A program made the position numbers and the translations under genes. 64,000 nucleotides of DNA from CAWUEZ02 sp963921355. GTDB lineage: Bacteria; Pseudomonadota; Alphaproteobacteria; Thalassobaculales; Thalassobaculaceae. The stretch lies in assembly GCA_963921355.3 (NCBI GenBank), contig OZ001190.1:2170001-2234000 (forward strand), read 5' to 3'. Positions 33,012 to 42,146 of the stretch are shown piece by piece (within the stretch, counting starts at the first letter, position 1; every line of letters starts with the position of its first letter). A model generated the notes under the pieces. The model saw only the letters and a program-made list of their open reading frames with translations. It made no database searches and was not told the origin of the DNA.

Positions 33012-33623
33012 ATGTCCGATCTCATCACGTCAGTTGATCAGTTGGAGGCGTTGTACGGCACGCCCCCCGAACGGTCGTTGATCAAGGAAACGCCCCGGAT
33101 CACCGAGCCCTACCGTCGGTTGCTGGAGGCGGCGCCTTTCGTCGCTCTGGCGAGCGTCGGCCCCGAAGGTATGGACTGCTCGCCCCGGGGAGATGCTCCC
33201 GGCTTCGTGCGCATCATCGATGACCGCACGGTGGTGATCCCCGATCGCCGCGGCAACAATCGCATTGATACTCTGCGGAACATCGTTCGGGATCCGCGGG
33301 TCGCGCTGCTGTTCCTGATCCCGGGGCTCGACGAGACGGTCCGGATCAACGGGCGCGCACGGATCTCGGTGGCCGAGGACCTTCTCACGTCCCTGGAGGT
33401 CAATGGCAAACGGCCGGCCACGGCGATCGTGGTGACCATCGACACCATGTATTTCCAGTGCGCCCGGGCGCTCAAGCGCTCGCGTCTGTGGGATGTCGAA
33501 AGCCTGGTCGATCCGAAAAACCTGCCGAGCGCGGGCCAGTTGGTGAAATCAGTCACCGCGGGTTTCGATGCCGAGAGCTATGACGCGGCACTTCAGGACC
33601 GTCAGGCGCGGACCCTCTATTGA
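33012..33623 (+). CDS. Pyridoxamine-phosphate-oxidase-like FMN flavoprotein (MSMEG_1061 type)
   Basis: 203 residues. The split-barrel flavin fold shows RLLEAAPFVALASVGPEGMD, CSPRGDAPGFVRIIDDRTVV, NNRIDTLRNIVRDPRVALLF and VRINGRARISVAED, ending with DTMYFQCARALKRSRLWD, the family end motif. These proteins bind FMN or F420-like cofactors; substrates are mostly unknown. A free-standing gene here. Confidence 0.8.
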   Translation: MSDLITSVDQLEALYGTPPERSLIKETPRITEPYRRLLEAAPFVALASVGPEGMDCSPRGDAPGFVRIIDDRTVVIPDRRGNNRIDTLRNIVRDPRVALLFLIPGLDETVRINGRARISVAEDLLTSLEVNGKRPATAIVVTIDTMYFQCARALKRSRLWDVESLVDPKNLPSAGQLVKSVTAGFDAESYDAALQDRQARTLY

Positions 33624-33725
33624 GCAAGCCGACCACCCTGATGGCCGACGACCTGCGGCACCGGACTCGCCATTTCGGATCGCCCCCCAATTCCGCCACT
33701 CCAATCGCAAGGGTCGGGAAGTGAC

Positions 33726-34390
33726 ATGAGCGCCACCCTGATTTCCATGCCCGACTGGCTCTATCTCGTCCGCGAGTTCGACTACGCCTATCGCCACGGA
33801 TCCGCCGGCGGCAGCCCGGCCGTGCGAAGCCATATGAAGGCGGTGCGGAACACCCTCGCGAAGGTCCAGGCCAGCAACACCGAGCTCGTTCTTCCCGACC
33901 CCGCGAATCTACCGGTCAACGCCCATCTGGAGCGGGCGCTCGACAACGGAATCGCGGGGGCCATGGCCTCCATGGTGAAAGCCGTCGAGAACGTGAAGAC
34001 GCAACTGGCGTGGCAGTACGGGTACGAAAAGATGCCTCGCCACCTGATCGACAAGTACGCCTATGCGGAGATCATGGGGCCGTCGGGGCCGATTGTGTCT
34101 CAGGACCTGATCCTGGGGCTGGTGCTGTTCGCCCCGCGAACGACCTATCCGGCACACAGCCATGCCGGCATCACCGAAAGCTACATCTCGCTGTCCGGCT
34201 ACTGGAGCGAGAACGACACCAGTGTCTATCCGCCAAGCTCACTGGTGCTCAACCTGCCGCCCATACCCACACGATCACCACCGGGGACCGGGAACCGGTG
34301 CTCTTGGGCTATGCCTGGCAGGGCGACCGCGAGAGCCTGGCCGCTCCGACCATGAAATTCAGCCGCCGGAGCAATCGGGCGAAGCGCTGA
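33726..34390 (+). pseudogene. DMSP-lyase-like cupin (DddL/DddQ family), frameshifted
   Basis: ATG at 33726. The N-terminal half is helical. The cupin part carries IMGPSGPIVSQDLILGLVLF, then APRTTYPAHSHAGITESYIS and LSG, which fits cupin motif 1 (H-x-H, 4 residues, E, 6 residues, G) and the layout of DMSP lyases that cleave dimethylsulfoniopropionate to dimethylsulfide and acrylate. Near 34258-34262 one base (probably a G in CCGGCC) is missing: the frame leaves SLVLNLP and the natural continuation HTHTITTGDREPVLLGYAWQ lies in another frame to 34390. Repaired length about 221 residues, normal for the family. Either a recent pseudogene or a sequencing error. Confidence 0.65.
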
Positions 34391-34414
34391 CGCGGCGATC
34401 GGCCCTCGGCGGGC

Positions 34415-35962
34415 TCAGAAGCGGGTTGCGCGCTGCCCCTCGCGATCCAAGATCGCGATCGCCCGGTCGTAGAGATCGGCGGCCGCCTGGTCGGAATCGG
34501 CCACACACACCATGCCGAGCTTGCCGTGCTGAGAGAGCGCGCCGATCAGATGGAAGACCACGCCGGTCTGGTCGGCATGGTGGAAGTGCAGTCCGTTCTC
34601 GACGGCGATGTCCACCAGATCCTCGGGCGTCAAACCGCAATAGACCGGCGCCTCGATGTTATCGGATGCCCGGTAGTAGCAGGGGCGCCCGCCCCGCGCG
34701 TGGTAGAGCCCGGTTTCCGTGTCGTACTGACCGTCGGTCAGGAACTGCAGCATCTGAAAGGGGTGGGTGGTGCCGCCTTTCCGCAGTTTGATCTCGACCG
34801 CGTAGTGTCGCCAGTCATCTCCCTCCTGCACGGGCATGAAGTCGATGCCGAACCGGCCGAGCGCGCCCTTGCGGCGAAGGATTTCCGCCGCCCGCTGCCC
34901 CGCTTCCTGGACGTCGAGACGGTAGACCTCGTCAGCCGGGAACCGGCACCCGAGGAAGATCTGCCCGGCTTCGCCACCGGTGACCTGATCGTGGGTGGAA
35001 ATCGTGTCCAGTGTCCCGCCCGGATCGACCCGGAACTGAACCGACGGCGAGCATTTGCCGGCGCCATCGATGAAAATCTCCGCGATGCCTCCCATTTCCC
35101 GGAACTTGGCCTCGAACCCGTCCCAGGTCATCTCCGGTGCGGCGAACGCCATCTTGGACAGGTTCTCGCGGGTCCAGGACTTGGTTACCGTGTCCGGCGC
35201 CCCGCGAAAGTCGAAGATCGCGTTCCCTTCGCCGGAGAACCCCTCGTTCAACTTGACCACGGCCCGCTGGATCCCGGGATTGCGCCCCTTCAGGCTTTCC
35301 AAGGCCTCCGCAATCTCATCCGCATCGGCCAGATCCTCGTGTCCGTCAGCCATCTCCAGGCCGGCTTCGCGGAACACCGCCCGCGACCCGCTCTTCGAGC
35401 CGAGCGGCTGCAGGTCCGGGTCGCAGCCGTAGATCGGAATGCCGAGTTGCACCGCGAGTGTGCGCTCCAGCGCCGTCACGTTGAAGCACGACATGTGGCT
35501 CGCCTCGGGGTCGACGATCGAGTCCCGGATCCGGGCCATCAGCCGCGGACGGGCCAGGATCTTGGCCGCCAATGGGCTCAATCCGGAATCGTAGCAGGAC
35601 AGCATCGTCAACCGCCGCCGCGCGTGGTCGCGCGGGATGCCCGGCAGCAGATGCAGGTAGTAGTCGACGATGGCTTCCGGAATCGGTTCGCTGGTGACGA
35701 AGATCACGCGCGTCCGCGGCATGCGCAGCAGTAGAAGCAGACAGAGCATCCGCTCCTCGTAGTGCACGACACCCTTGATCTTCTCCAGGCCTTCCCGGTC
35801 GAGCGACAGGCTCGGAACGATCAGCACCGTCCGGGGCAGCGCATCATCGGGGAAGACCCGGCGGAACTGGTCCGCAAGCCGGGCCTGCAGGTCCTTGAAG
35901 CGGGCGATTTCCGTGCTCGGATCATCGCGTGGTGGCAACAGGTCCAGGGTCATCCACACCAT
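34415..35962 (-). CDS. PGM1-type peptide ligase (ATP-grasp)
   Basis: About 515 residues from ATG 35960-35962; a TTG at 35983 is less likely. A pre-ATP-grasp domain (VLIVPSLSLDREGLEKIKGV, VHYEERMLCLLLLLRMPRTR, YYLHLLPGIPRDHARRRLTM) precedes an ATP-grasp core (QRAVVKLNEGFSGEGNAIFD with the lysine and flexible loop; GGIAEIFIDG; FGIDFMPVQ; YAVEIKLRKGGTTHPFQ with metal-binding Glu). This matches PGM1-related ligases, of which pheganomycin PGM1 joins a peptide to a non-proteinogenic amino acid. No peptide precursor or other biosynthetic gene is adjacent, so its product is unknown. It converges on the DMSP-lyase-like gene. Confidence 0.75.
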   Translation of the reverse strand: MVWMTLDLLPPRDDPSTEIARFKDLQARLADQFRRVFPDDALPRTVLIVPSLSLDREGLEKIKGVVHYEERMLCLLLLLRMPRTRVIFVTSEPIPEAIVDYYLHLLPGIPRDHARRRLTMLSCYDSGLSPLAAKILARPRLMARIRDSIVDPEASHMSCFNVTALERTLAVQLGIPIYGCDPDLQPLGSKSGSRAVFREAGLEMADGHEDLADADEIAEALESLKGRNPGIQRAVVKLNEGFSGEGNAIFDFRGAPDTVTKSWTRENLSKMAFAAPEMTWDGFEAKFREMGGIAEIFIDGAGKCSPSVQFRVDPGGTLDTISTHDQVTGGEAGQIFLGCRFPADEVYRLDVQEAGQRAAEILRRKGALGRFGIDFMPVQEGDDWRHYAVEIKLRKGGTTHPFQMLQFLTDGQYDTETGLYHARGGRPCYYRASDNIEAPVYCGLTPEDLVDIAVENGLHFHHADQTGVVFHLIGALSQHGKLGMVCVADSDQAAADLYDRAIAILDREGQRATRF

Positions 35963-36029
35963 TCTCGCGCGCTGGCGCGACAACGCAACGGGGCAATGCC
36001 GTTTTACCTCGGAACCTGGACCTATCGGG

Positions 36030-36662
36030 TCATCGGTCTATGACCCGTCCCAGCCACCCCGCAATCTCCGCATAGCGTGTCAGGGCCTGATCGACGACCT
36101 CGGCCGCCCGACCGTTTCTCTGCTTTCTGTTCCGGTCGATCTGGCGCAGTGGGATCTCTTCAACCAACCAGTCGACGATCACCGGCAGATCGTCTTTCAT
36201 CTCCGTCGCCCAGGGCGCGTAACGATCGTGGCGGGCCTGGGCGAGCCACGCGGGAAACGGTTGGGAGTGCCCGCGCACGCCGGTAAGGTCGCCTGCCCGA
36301 CACATGAGGCCCGAGACCAGAAGCGTATAGATCCGTCTGATCTCCCGGGCCGCATCCTCGAGTTCACCGGCGTTGCGACGGCCCTGGCGCCGCCAGATCG
36401 ACGCCATTTCGCCGACCGGATCCACCCGCAGACGCGCACGGGTCGGCTCGGTGCCAAGATCGAGCGCCACCGGGGGCGGAGCCAGTCGCTCGATGCGCTT
36501 GGACCGTGCCCGGTTCCGCCGTTTCGCCGCCGCTGTCACGGCCGTGTCCCACTTGGAAGCCTTGGCAGCGAGGGGCCGGCAGGCCGCGGGCCGGCGGATC
36601 GCCGGGCGCCCAGAGGGGCGACGCCGATCTCCAGAAGCCTCAAAGCCGGCTCGCGCCGGCAC
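36030..36662 (-). CDS. Unknown protein in phage regulatory island
   Basis: Up to 210 residues with an uncertain start; the first 40 residues are Arg/Pro/Ala-rich and may not be translated. The body contains AAKRRNRARSKRIERLAPPP, then helices RREIRRIYTLLVSGLMCR-like, PFPAWLAQARHDRYAPWATE, and DDLPVIVDWLVEEIPLRQID, EVVDQALTRYAEIAGWLGRV. No known family is recognised. Orientation and closeness to the SANT-like and DUF1064 genes suggest the same phage operon. Confidence 0.5.
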   Translation of the reverse strand: MPARAGFEASGDRRRPSGRPAIRRPAACRPLAAKASKWDTAVTAAAKRRNRARSKRIERLAPPPVALDLGTEPTRARLRVDPVGEMASIWRRQGRRNAGELEDAAREIRRIYTLLVSGLMCRAGDLTGVRGHSQPFPAWLAQARHDRYAPWATEMKDDLPVIVDWLVEEIPLRQIDRNRKQRNGRAAEVVDQALTRYAEIAGWLGRVIDR

Positions 36663-36700
36663 GCTTCGGGATCATCCTCAAACCGGCAACGTGCCCAACG

Positions 36701-37090
36701 TCAGTCGCGCTCGGCGACATGTGCCTGGACCGTTCCCCACTGGACCGGTTGCTCCTTCGCACGGTCTCGTTCCGGATCGACCTGCAATGTCAGGTTCCGA
36801 CGCCAGGCGAACTTTTTCACGCTCGATTGGCTGCGGCGGAGGTGACCGGCGGCCTGGCCGAGTGTGACACCCCGCGACGCCGCCGCTTCGAGATAGACGA
36901 CTTCCCGATCCGACCAAGGCCGCATGGCCTTCCGGCGGTTTGCCCGCTCGCACACAAATCGTCGGGAGACACCCCGAACACCGTCATAGCTGCGGCCAAG
37001 CTGCTCGGCGATCTGAGACAGTTTGAAGCCCTGCCCTTTCAAGCGCCGAACCGTCTCAACCTCCTCTTCCGTCCAGTATCGTTCCTTCAC
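36701..37090 (-). CDS. SANT/Myb-like helix-turn-helix protein of phage island
   Basis: 129 residues from GTG 37090, preceded by AGGGAGA. Two similar helix-turn-helix units are visible: KERYWTEEEVETVRRLKGQG then LSQIAEQLGRSYDGVRGVSR, and MRPWSDREVVYLEAAASRGV then LGQAAGHLRRSQSSVKKFAW. Each begins with a W-(T/S)-x-x-E pattern like SANT/GcrA-type DNA-binding domains. It probably regulates or primes phage genes. A GTG at 37150 is an alternative start. Confidence 0.65.
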   Translation of the reverse strand: MKERYWTEEEVETVRRLKGQGFKLSQIAEQLGRSYDGVRGVSRRFVCERANRRKAMRPWSDREVVYLEAAASRGVTLGQAAGHLRRSQSSVKKFAWRRNLTLQVDPERDRAKEQPVQWGTVQAHVAERD

Positions 37091-37163
37091 GGGGGCATCT
37101 CCCTGACTGGGTGTGGCGGCACGTTGGCCCGTTGGATCCGCGTTCTTCACGGCGCGGCGGTGA

Positions 37164-37514
37164 TCAGACCTCCCGGAAACGGATGTCGGGGTAGTTCGCC
37201 TGGAGGATCCAGCGCGCGAGATCTCGGGCCTCGTGCCGACTCCGGGCTGGCCGACGGATGTCCTCGACGACTCTTCGGCCGTCTTCGATGTAGGCGAAAT
37301 CGGCGGTGTAGCGGCCGCTTTCGACCGCTCCCGAAGGCGACCAGGCCTTCAAGTGAAAACGGGGCCGGGCCTTCAGAGCCCGAATCTCGCCCGCCAGTTC
37401 ACGGGTACGCAGGTCCCGCCAACGTTCGGCCGCCCGCGTCGACTGAAAACGCACACCGTCCCGACACGAAGCCCGTAGGTTCCCGGTCGAGACGGCCAGT
37501 CCTGTCGCCCGCAT
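37164..37514 (-). CDS. DUF1064-family phage protein
   Basis: 116 residues from ATG 37512-37514 with GGAGGG upstream. The core VRFQSTRAAERWRDLRTREL, LKARPRFHLKAWSPSG, YTADFAYIEDGRRVVEDIR and EARDLARWILQANYPDIRF matches DUF1064, a nuclease-fold family common in phages: YTADF and VVEDIR hold the expected acidic and basic positions, although the usual Lys after Glu-Asp is replaced (EDIR). A Holliday-junction or DNA-processing nuclease role is suspected for the family. It is divergent from the repressor. Confidence 0.7.
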   Translation of the reverse strand: MRATGLAVSTGNLRASCRDGVRFQSTRAAERWRDLRTRELAGEIRALKARPRFHLKAWSPSGAVESGRYTADFAYIEDGRRVVEDIRRPARSRHEARDLARWILQANYPDIRFREV

Positions 37515-37597
37515 CGCATCACCCTCCGAATGGCCTGTTGAGCGGTGGCCCGCCCCCGGCGATTCGGCCGGAGCGCGGGTTGGCTCCAATCTGAATA

Positions 37598-37611
37598 TTG
37601 CATTAATGCAA
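37598..37611. promoter_or_regulatory. Perfect 14-bp palindrome, candidate repressor operator
   Basis: TTGCATTAATGCAA lies in the divergent gap between the DUF1064 gene and the S24-type repressor, followed 10 bp later by a half-site TGCATTTTA. The AT-rich context contrasts with flanking DNA. It is a plausible operator for the repressor. Confidence 0.6.
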
Positions 37612-37679
37612 ATCTGACAAGTGCATTTTATCGCCCCCACCGGTCACTCGATGCGGTATAAGGACGTTCGGAGGGCTCG

Positions 37680-38384
37680 ATGGACGACAAGGCCGAAATG
37701 CGCGCCGAACAGAAACGGCAACTGGACGCGTTCGTGGATCAGACGGGCCTGACGCTGACCGCGTTGGCGGAACAGGCCGGGATTTCACCGTCGACGCTGA
37801 CCCGCTTCTACAACAGCCAGCACCACAGGCACATTCTGAGCGCCACCACCTTCATGAAGCTCGCGGCTGCCGTGGCCCGGAGAGGCATGGCGGAGGCAAA
37901 ACCCGAGACAGGAAACGATCGTTCAAAAGTTGTAAATATCTGGGGTGCTCGCGATATTTCCGGCTATAAAATGCCTCTCAATGAACCATATGGAGACAGT
38001 CCACGTCATATTCCCGTGTTAGGCGGAGCGGTTGGGGGTACTGACGGCGAGTTTGTGATGAACGGTCAGGTCAATGAATATGTCCTTGCTCCCCCCGCCC
38101 TCAGTCGCGTCGTCGGTGCTTACGCCGTGTACATGTGGGGCGACAGCATGGTGCCGAAGTACGAGGAAGGGCAGCTTCTCTACGTCCACCCCGCACGGCC
38201 GCCCCGGGCCAAGGACTATGTCGTCGTCCAGCTCCACGACGGGACTGCACTCATCAAGCGGTTCGTCTCGGCCTCTGCCGAGATCGTGAAGCTCGAACAG
38301 TTCAACTCTGCCAGCACGATCGAGATCCCACGGAGCCAGGTGAATACCGTGCATACGATCATGCTGGCCGACGAGAGAATTTGA
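37680..38384 (+). CDS. Phage repressor (CI/LexA type, S24 peptidase)
   Basis: 234 residues. The N-terminal helix-turn-helix (LTLTALAEQAGISPSTLTRF) binds DNA. The C-terminal S24 self-cleavage domain has VYMWGDSMVPKYEEGQLLYV with the catalytic serine, DYVVVQLHDGTALIKRFVSA with the catalytic lysine, and a possible cleavage site near VLGGAVGGT. Such repressors keep a prophage silent until SOS induction. Codon use around 37920-38060 is notably more AT-rich than the flanks, a sign of transfer. Confidence 0.85.
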   Translation: MDDKAEMRAEQKRQLDAFVDQTGLTLTALAEQAGISPSTLTRFYNSQHHRHILSATTFMKLAAAVARRGMAEAKPETGNDRSKVVNIWGARDISGYKMPLNEPYGDSPRHIPVLGGAVGGTDGEFVMNGQVNEYVLAPPALSRVVGAYAVYMWGDSMVPKYEEGQLLYVHPARPPRAKDYVVVQLHDGTALIKRFVSASAEIVKLEQFNSASTIEIPRSQVNTVHTIMLADERI

Positions 38385-38496
38385 ATAAATTCACAATTCT
38401 CCTGGTCAGACCGAACCATACCGCTCAGGATGGCGACGGACGGCGTCCTCACACACCGTCCATCCCCATCCGATCGCAAGGCAGACCTGGAGCATC

Positions 38497-38781
38497 ATGT
38501 CCTCTTCGCCGCCCCGGTTCCCCGGCACCACGGCCGCAGAGGACGTCCTTCTCGACCGGCTGGAACGTCGGCGCGATGAAAGCAGCCGACGGATAGACCC
38601 GTCATTCGACCGACTGGTCACGCAACTCGACGAAGCGCAGGCAACACTGCTTTCCGTCCGACGCCACACCAGTGAAACGGCGACCGTGGACTGGCTGGAC
38701 GCCGCCCTGTGCGACGCCTTGTCGGAAGCCGAGTTCCTGCGAGACCGGGCACGCGGAGAACGGTACGCCGAGGACTTCTGA
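38497..38781 (+). CDS. Small helical protein of unknown function
   Basis: 94 residues from ATG 38497 with GGAG upstream. Charged and helical (AAEDVLLDRLERRRDESSRR; FDRLVTQLDEAQATLLSVRR; LDAALCDALSEAEFLRDRAR). No family recognised. It lies downstream of the repressor in the same orientation and may belong to the phage island. Confidence 0.5.
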   Translation: MSSSPPRFPGTTAAEDVLLDRLERRRDESSRRIDPSFDRLVTQLDEAQATLLSVRRHTSETATVDWLDAALCDALSEAEFLRDRARGERYAEDF

Positions 38782-38904
38782 CCGGCCGGAAGCGCCATCG
38801 CGGTCCGTCGATGTCGAGTGTCTTTCGCTGCATCGACCCGATACCAAAACGCGTTTCTGGCGGTAGTATCCGCTGATCATCGGTTGCACACGGAAAGGCA
38901 GCCA

Positions 38905-41900
38905 GTGGCGCGAAGGAGAGGACAAGCCTCGGGGCGGGTCTCGAGGAGCATCAGGGTGTTGGCCTCGGTCGTCGCCCTGGGTTTTGCTTTGACCACCGTC
39001 GCAGGACCGACCGATGCCAGCGAAGACCGCATCAGGCACCTCGCGCAACAGGCGGCTGAGGCGGAACGTGCCGGGCGACTGGATCAGGCTGCCCTCTCGA
39101 TCCGCGCCTTGCTCTCGTATGCGGAGCTGATGCATGGCCCTGACCACCCCAGCCTCGTCGACAGTCTTGGATGGTTGGCAACCATCCAGTACCGGCGGGG
39201 CCGGTTGATCGACGCAGAACGGTTGTACCGCCGGATCATCGTGCTCGCCGACGCTGACTCCGGTTTGCGCCCGGAGACATTGGGCACAGCTCTCAACGAC
39301 CTGGGGCAGGTCCTCAAGGCGCAGGGGAAACGGCGTGAGGCAAAAGCCGCGCTGGGGCGATCCCTGCGGGTCCGGCAGACAAGGCTGGGGCCCAAACACG
39401 CGCATGTCGCCGCGACCCTGTACAACCTTGCCGCCATGTCCGCCGAGGACGGGCAGCTGCGCCGCGCGATCAGCCAACTTCAGCGCGCTATCGAAATCTG
39501 GCGCCGGTCCGAGCCGGACGCCGCCGGTTTGACGCGCGCGTTGGAGAGGCTGGCCCGTCTCCATCTCGACGCCGGAAGCGTTCGACAGGCCGTGCCGCTT
39601 TTCCGGGAAGTTCTGCAGCGCCGGGTCGCCGCGGACGGACCCGAGGCACAGAGCGTCGGCATTTCGCTGGTCGCCCTGGCTGAGGCGACCCGGGCATCCG
39701 GGGATCACCAAGGCGGTGAATGGCTGTTGCAGCAGGCCTTGGCGATCGTGAACCGGTCGAACGACCCGGTCGCCGTTGCGACGGTCCAGAACAACCTCGG
39801 ACAGGTGTTGTTTGACCAGGGTCGTTACCGCGAGTCCGAGCCGTTGTTTCGCCAAGCCTCAGCAGCGATCGAACGCGAACTCAGCAATTCCGGATCTATC
39901 CCGAGCGACCCCGCGGTGCGGGACCTGATCGCGATTCGGACACTCAACACCAGCAACCTGGCGAACGTTCTGGCCCGAACGGATAGACGGGATGAGGCAC
40001 TGGCCCTTTACCGGCGAGCAGTCGCCCTTTCCGAAACGACACTGGGGAACGCAGATCCGGCAATCGCCCTTTACCTCAACAACCTCGGTGAGCTGTACCG
40101 CAGCGACGGCCAGCCCGAGGAGGCCGAACGGGTGCTCCGCAGAGCGTTGGTGATCTTTGAAGCACGCAACGGGTCCAGACACCCGCACACGGCGACCGCC
40201 CTCAACAATCTCGCTCTCGCCTTGGACGCCCAGGATCGGCGCACGGAAGCCCAGACCCTCTACCGACAGGCGATTGAGATCCGGATCGCCATGCTGCCGG
40301 CCGGCCATCCAGACGTGGTCTCCATTCACCACAATCTGGCATGGTCGGGACTGATGGCGGGCGATTTCGATCTCGCCGTTGAGGCCGCGCGCAAGGCGGC
40401 GGAGGCCCGTCGCAGCCTTGGCCACTTGCCGCGAGCCGGCCAACCCATGACCGGAAGCCAGGTGGACGCGACCCGAGACGACGCTTCCAGCTTCGTTCTG
40501 ATGCAGGCGGCATGGCAGGCCGCGCAGATCCGCGCTGATGCCGGTGACAAAGAGCAGGTGGCGGCGCTCCGGGCCGAAGCGTTCCGGGCGGCACAGGAAC
40601 GTGGCGACAGCGCGGTGGCCGCGGCGCTGCGCCGGGCCGGCGCCCGGATTGCCGCCGGCCGGGCCGACCTGTCAAACCTGATCGAACGCCGAGAGCGTCT
40701 GCTGCGAGAGCGCGATGCCATGGACAGACGGCTCGCTGCGTTGGCGGCATCGATCTCCACAGTGCCGGGCGACGGGTACAGCGCCGTCGCGGAACGCCGC
40801 GATGGGTTGGATGCCGCAATCGGCGAGATCCACTCGGCCCTGGGCCGGGACTACCCGGCGTTCTTCGACCTGATCGCGCCGTCGGCAGTGGATGTATCGG
40901 CGCTGCAAGAGAGCCCCGGTTCCGGCGCCGGACAGTTGCGCGACGACGAAGCCCTTGTTGTTCTCACCTCGGGGATCGGACCGTGGCGCCCGTTGGTGTT
41001 CGCCGTCACCAGCCGTGAGATCGCCTGGGCGGAAATCCCGATGAGCCAGGACGAGATCAGCGATCGGCTGCGGTCCCTGCGGGCGCAGATAGATGGTGGT
41101 GAAACAGGTCCATTCCGCAGGGGTTTTGACCGCCGGACCGCCCACGAGATGTACCGGACGCTGTTCGGCGCGCCGGCAATCGCGGCCTTGCTGGACGACA
41201 AGCCGAACTGGATTCTGGTACCCCAGGGTCCCCTGGTCTCCATGCCGTTCGCCGCGCTGGTCACCGCCCCCCCAACTGGAGCCGATGCCAGCCCGGCCGC
41301 TCTGCGGTCTACGTCCTGGCTCGGCCTTGGACGGGCCCTCTCGATGCTGCCGTCGGTCTCAAGCCTCGCAAGCCTGAGAAACCGCCGGTCGCCGCCCGCT
41401 GCCTCCAGAGAAGCGTTCTTCGGGCTCGGCGACCCGGCCTTCCAGGGCGTCGGCGCGTTTCCCGGTCCGGCCCACCGGTATTTCCGTGGCACCGCCGGCG
41501 ATCCAGAGGCCGTACGGCAACTGGCCCGGCTGCCCGGCACCCGCCGGGAGGTGCTCGCCTTGGCGGAAATACTCGGCGCAGATCCGGCCAGCTATTTGCT
41601 CGGCACCGCGGCATCGGAGGCCAACCTTCTCGCGAAGGCCCGCACCGGGTCGCTGTCCGATGCCCGCATTGTGCTGCTGGCGACCCATGGCCTCCTGGCC
41701 GGGGAGATGCGTCATCTCTCGGAACCGGCCTTGGCGCTGACGCCGCCGGCCGTGGCGTCGAGCAGCGACGACGGACTGCTGACAGCATCGGAAGCGGCCC
41801 GACTTCGGCTGTCCGCCGATTGGCTGATCCTGTCGGCCTGCAACACCGCGGCGGGCGATACCTTGGATCACGGCGGTCTGGGTGGCCTGGCACGGGCGTT

Positions 41901-42135
41901 CTTCTATGCCGGCGCCGGCGCCCTGTTGGTATCCCATTGGCGCGTCCGCGACGACGCCGCGCAGCGCCTGACGACGAAGGCCGTCGCCACCTGGCAAGCC
42001 GGCGCCGGACGCGCCCGTGCGCTTCAGGCAGCGATGCGGGCATTGATACAGGACACGCGTCTGGACGGGACCGGCGCGTCATACGCACATCCAGCGGCGT
42101 GGGCGCCGTTCACGGTGATCGGGGTCAATCGGTGA
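38905..42135 (+). CDS. Exported TPR-CHAT (caspase-like) protein
   Basis: 1076 residues from GTG 38905 (GGAAAGG upstream). An N-terminal signal (SIRVLASVVALGFALTTVAG) predicts export. Residues about 40-540 are many tetratricopeptide repeats of kinesin-light-chain type (e.g. TALNDLGQVLKAQGKRREAK, LYLNNLGELYRSDGQPEEAE). Then a coiled-coil linker and a C-terminal CHAT protease domain: LVPQGPLVSMPFAALVTAP, LATHGLLAGEM (catalytic His about 928), DWLILSACNTAAGDTLDHGG (catalytic Cys about 979), and GAGALLVSHWRVRDDAA. CHAT enzymes are caspase relatives; the TPR array probably senses a partner. The protein is intact, unlike many genes nearby, and is followed by a short secreted partner gene. Confidence 0.88.
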   Translation: MARRRGQASGRVSRSIRVLASVVALGFALTTVAGPTDASEDRIRHLAQQAAEAERAGRLDQAALSIRALLSYAELMHGPDHPSLVDSLGWLATIQYRRGRLIDAERLYRRIIVLADADSGLRPETLGTALNDLGQVLKAQGKRREAKAALGRSLRVRQTRLGPKHAHVAATLYNLAAMSAEDGQLRRAISQLQRAIEIWRRSEPDAAGLTRALERLARLHLDAGSVRQAVPLFREVLQRRVAADGPEAQSVGISLVALAEATRASGDHQGGEWLLQQALAIVNRSNDPVAVATVQNNLGQVLFDQGRYRESEPLFRQASAAIERELSNSGSIPSDPAVRDLIAIRTLNTSNLANVLARTDRRDEALALYRRAVALSETTLGNADPAIALYLNNLGELYRSDGQPEEAERVLRRALVIFEARNGSRHPHTATALNNLALALDAQDRRTEAQTLYRQAIEIRIAMLPAGHPDVVSIHHNLAWSGLMAGDFDLAVEAARKAAEARRSLGHLPRAGQPMTGSQVDATRDDASSFVLMQAAWQAAQIRADAGDKEQVAALRAEAFRAAQERGDSAVAAALRRAGARIAAGRADLSNLIERRERLLRERDAMDRRLAALAASISTVPGDGYSAVAERRDGLDAAIGEIHSALGRDYPAFFDLIAPSAVDVSALQESPGSGAGQLRDDEALVVLTSGIGPWRPLVFAVTSREIAWAEIPMSQDEISDRLRSLRAQIDGGETGPFRRGFDRRTAHEMYRTLFGAPAIAALLDDKPNWILVPQGPLVSMPFAALVTAPPTGADASPAALRSTSWLGLGRALSMLPSVSSLASLRNRRSPPAASREAFFGLGDPAFQGVGAFPGPAHRYFRGTAGDPEAVRQLARLPGTRREVLALAEILGADPASYLLGTAASEANLLAKARTGSLSDARIVLLATHGLLAGEMRHLSEPALALTPPAVASSSDDGLLTASEAARLRLSADWLILSACNTAAGDTLDHGGLGGLARAFFYAGAGALLVSHWRVRDDAAQRLTTKAVATWQAGAGRARALQAAMRALIQDTRLDGTGASYAHPAAWAPFTVIGVNR

Positions 42136-42146
42136 GGGATACCGTC

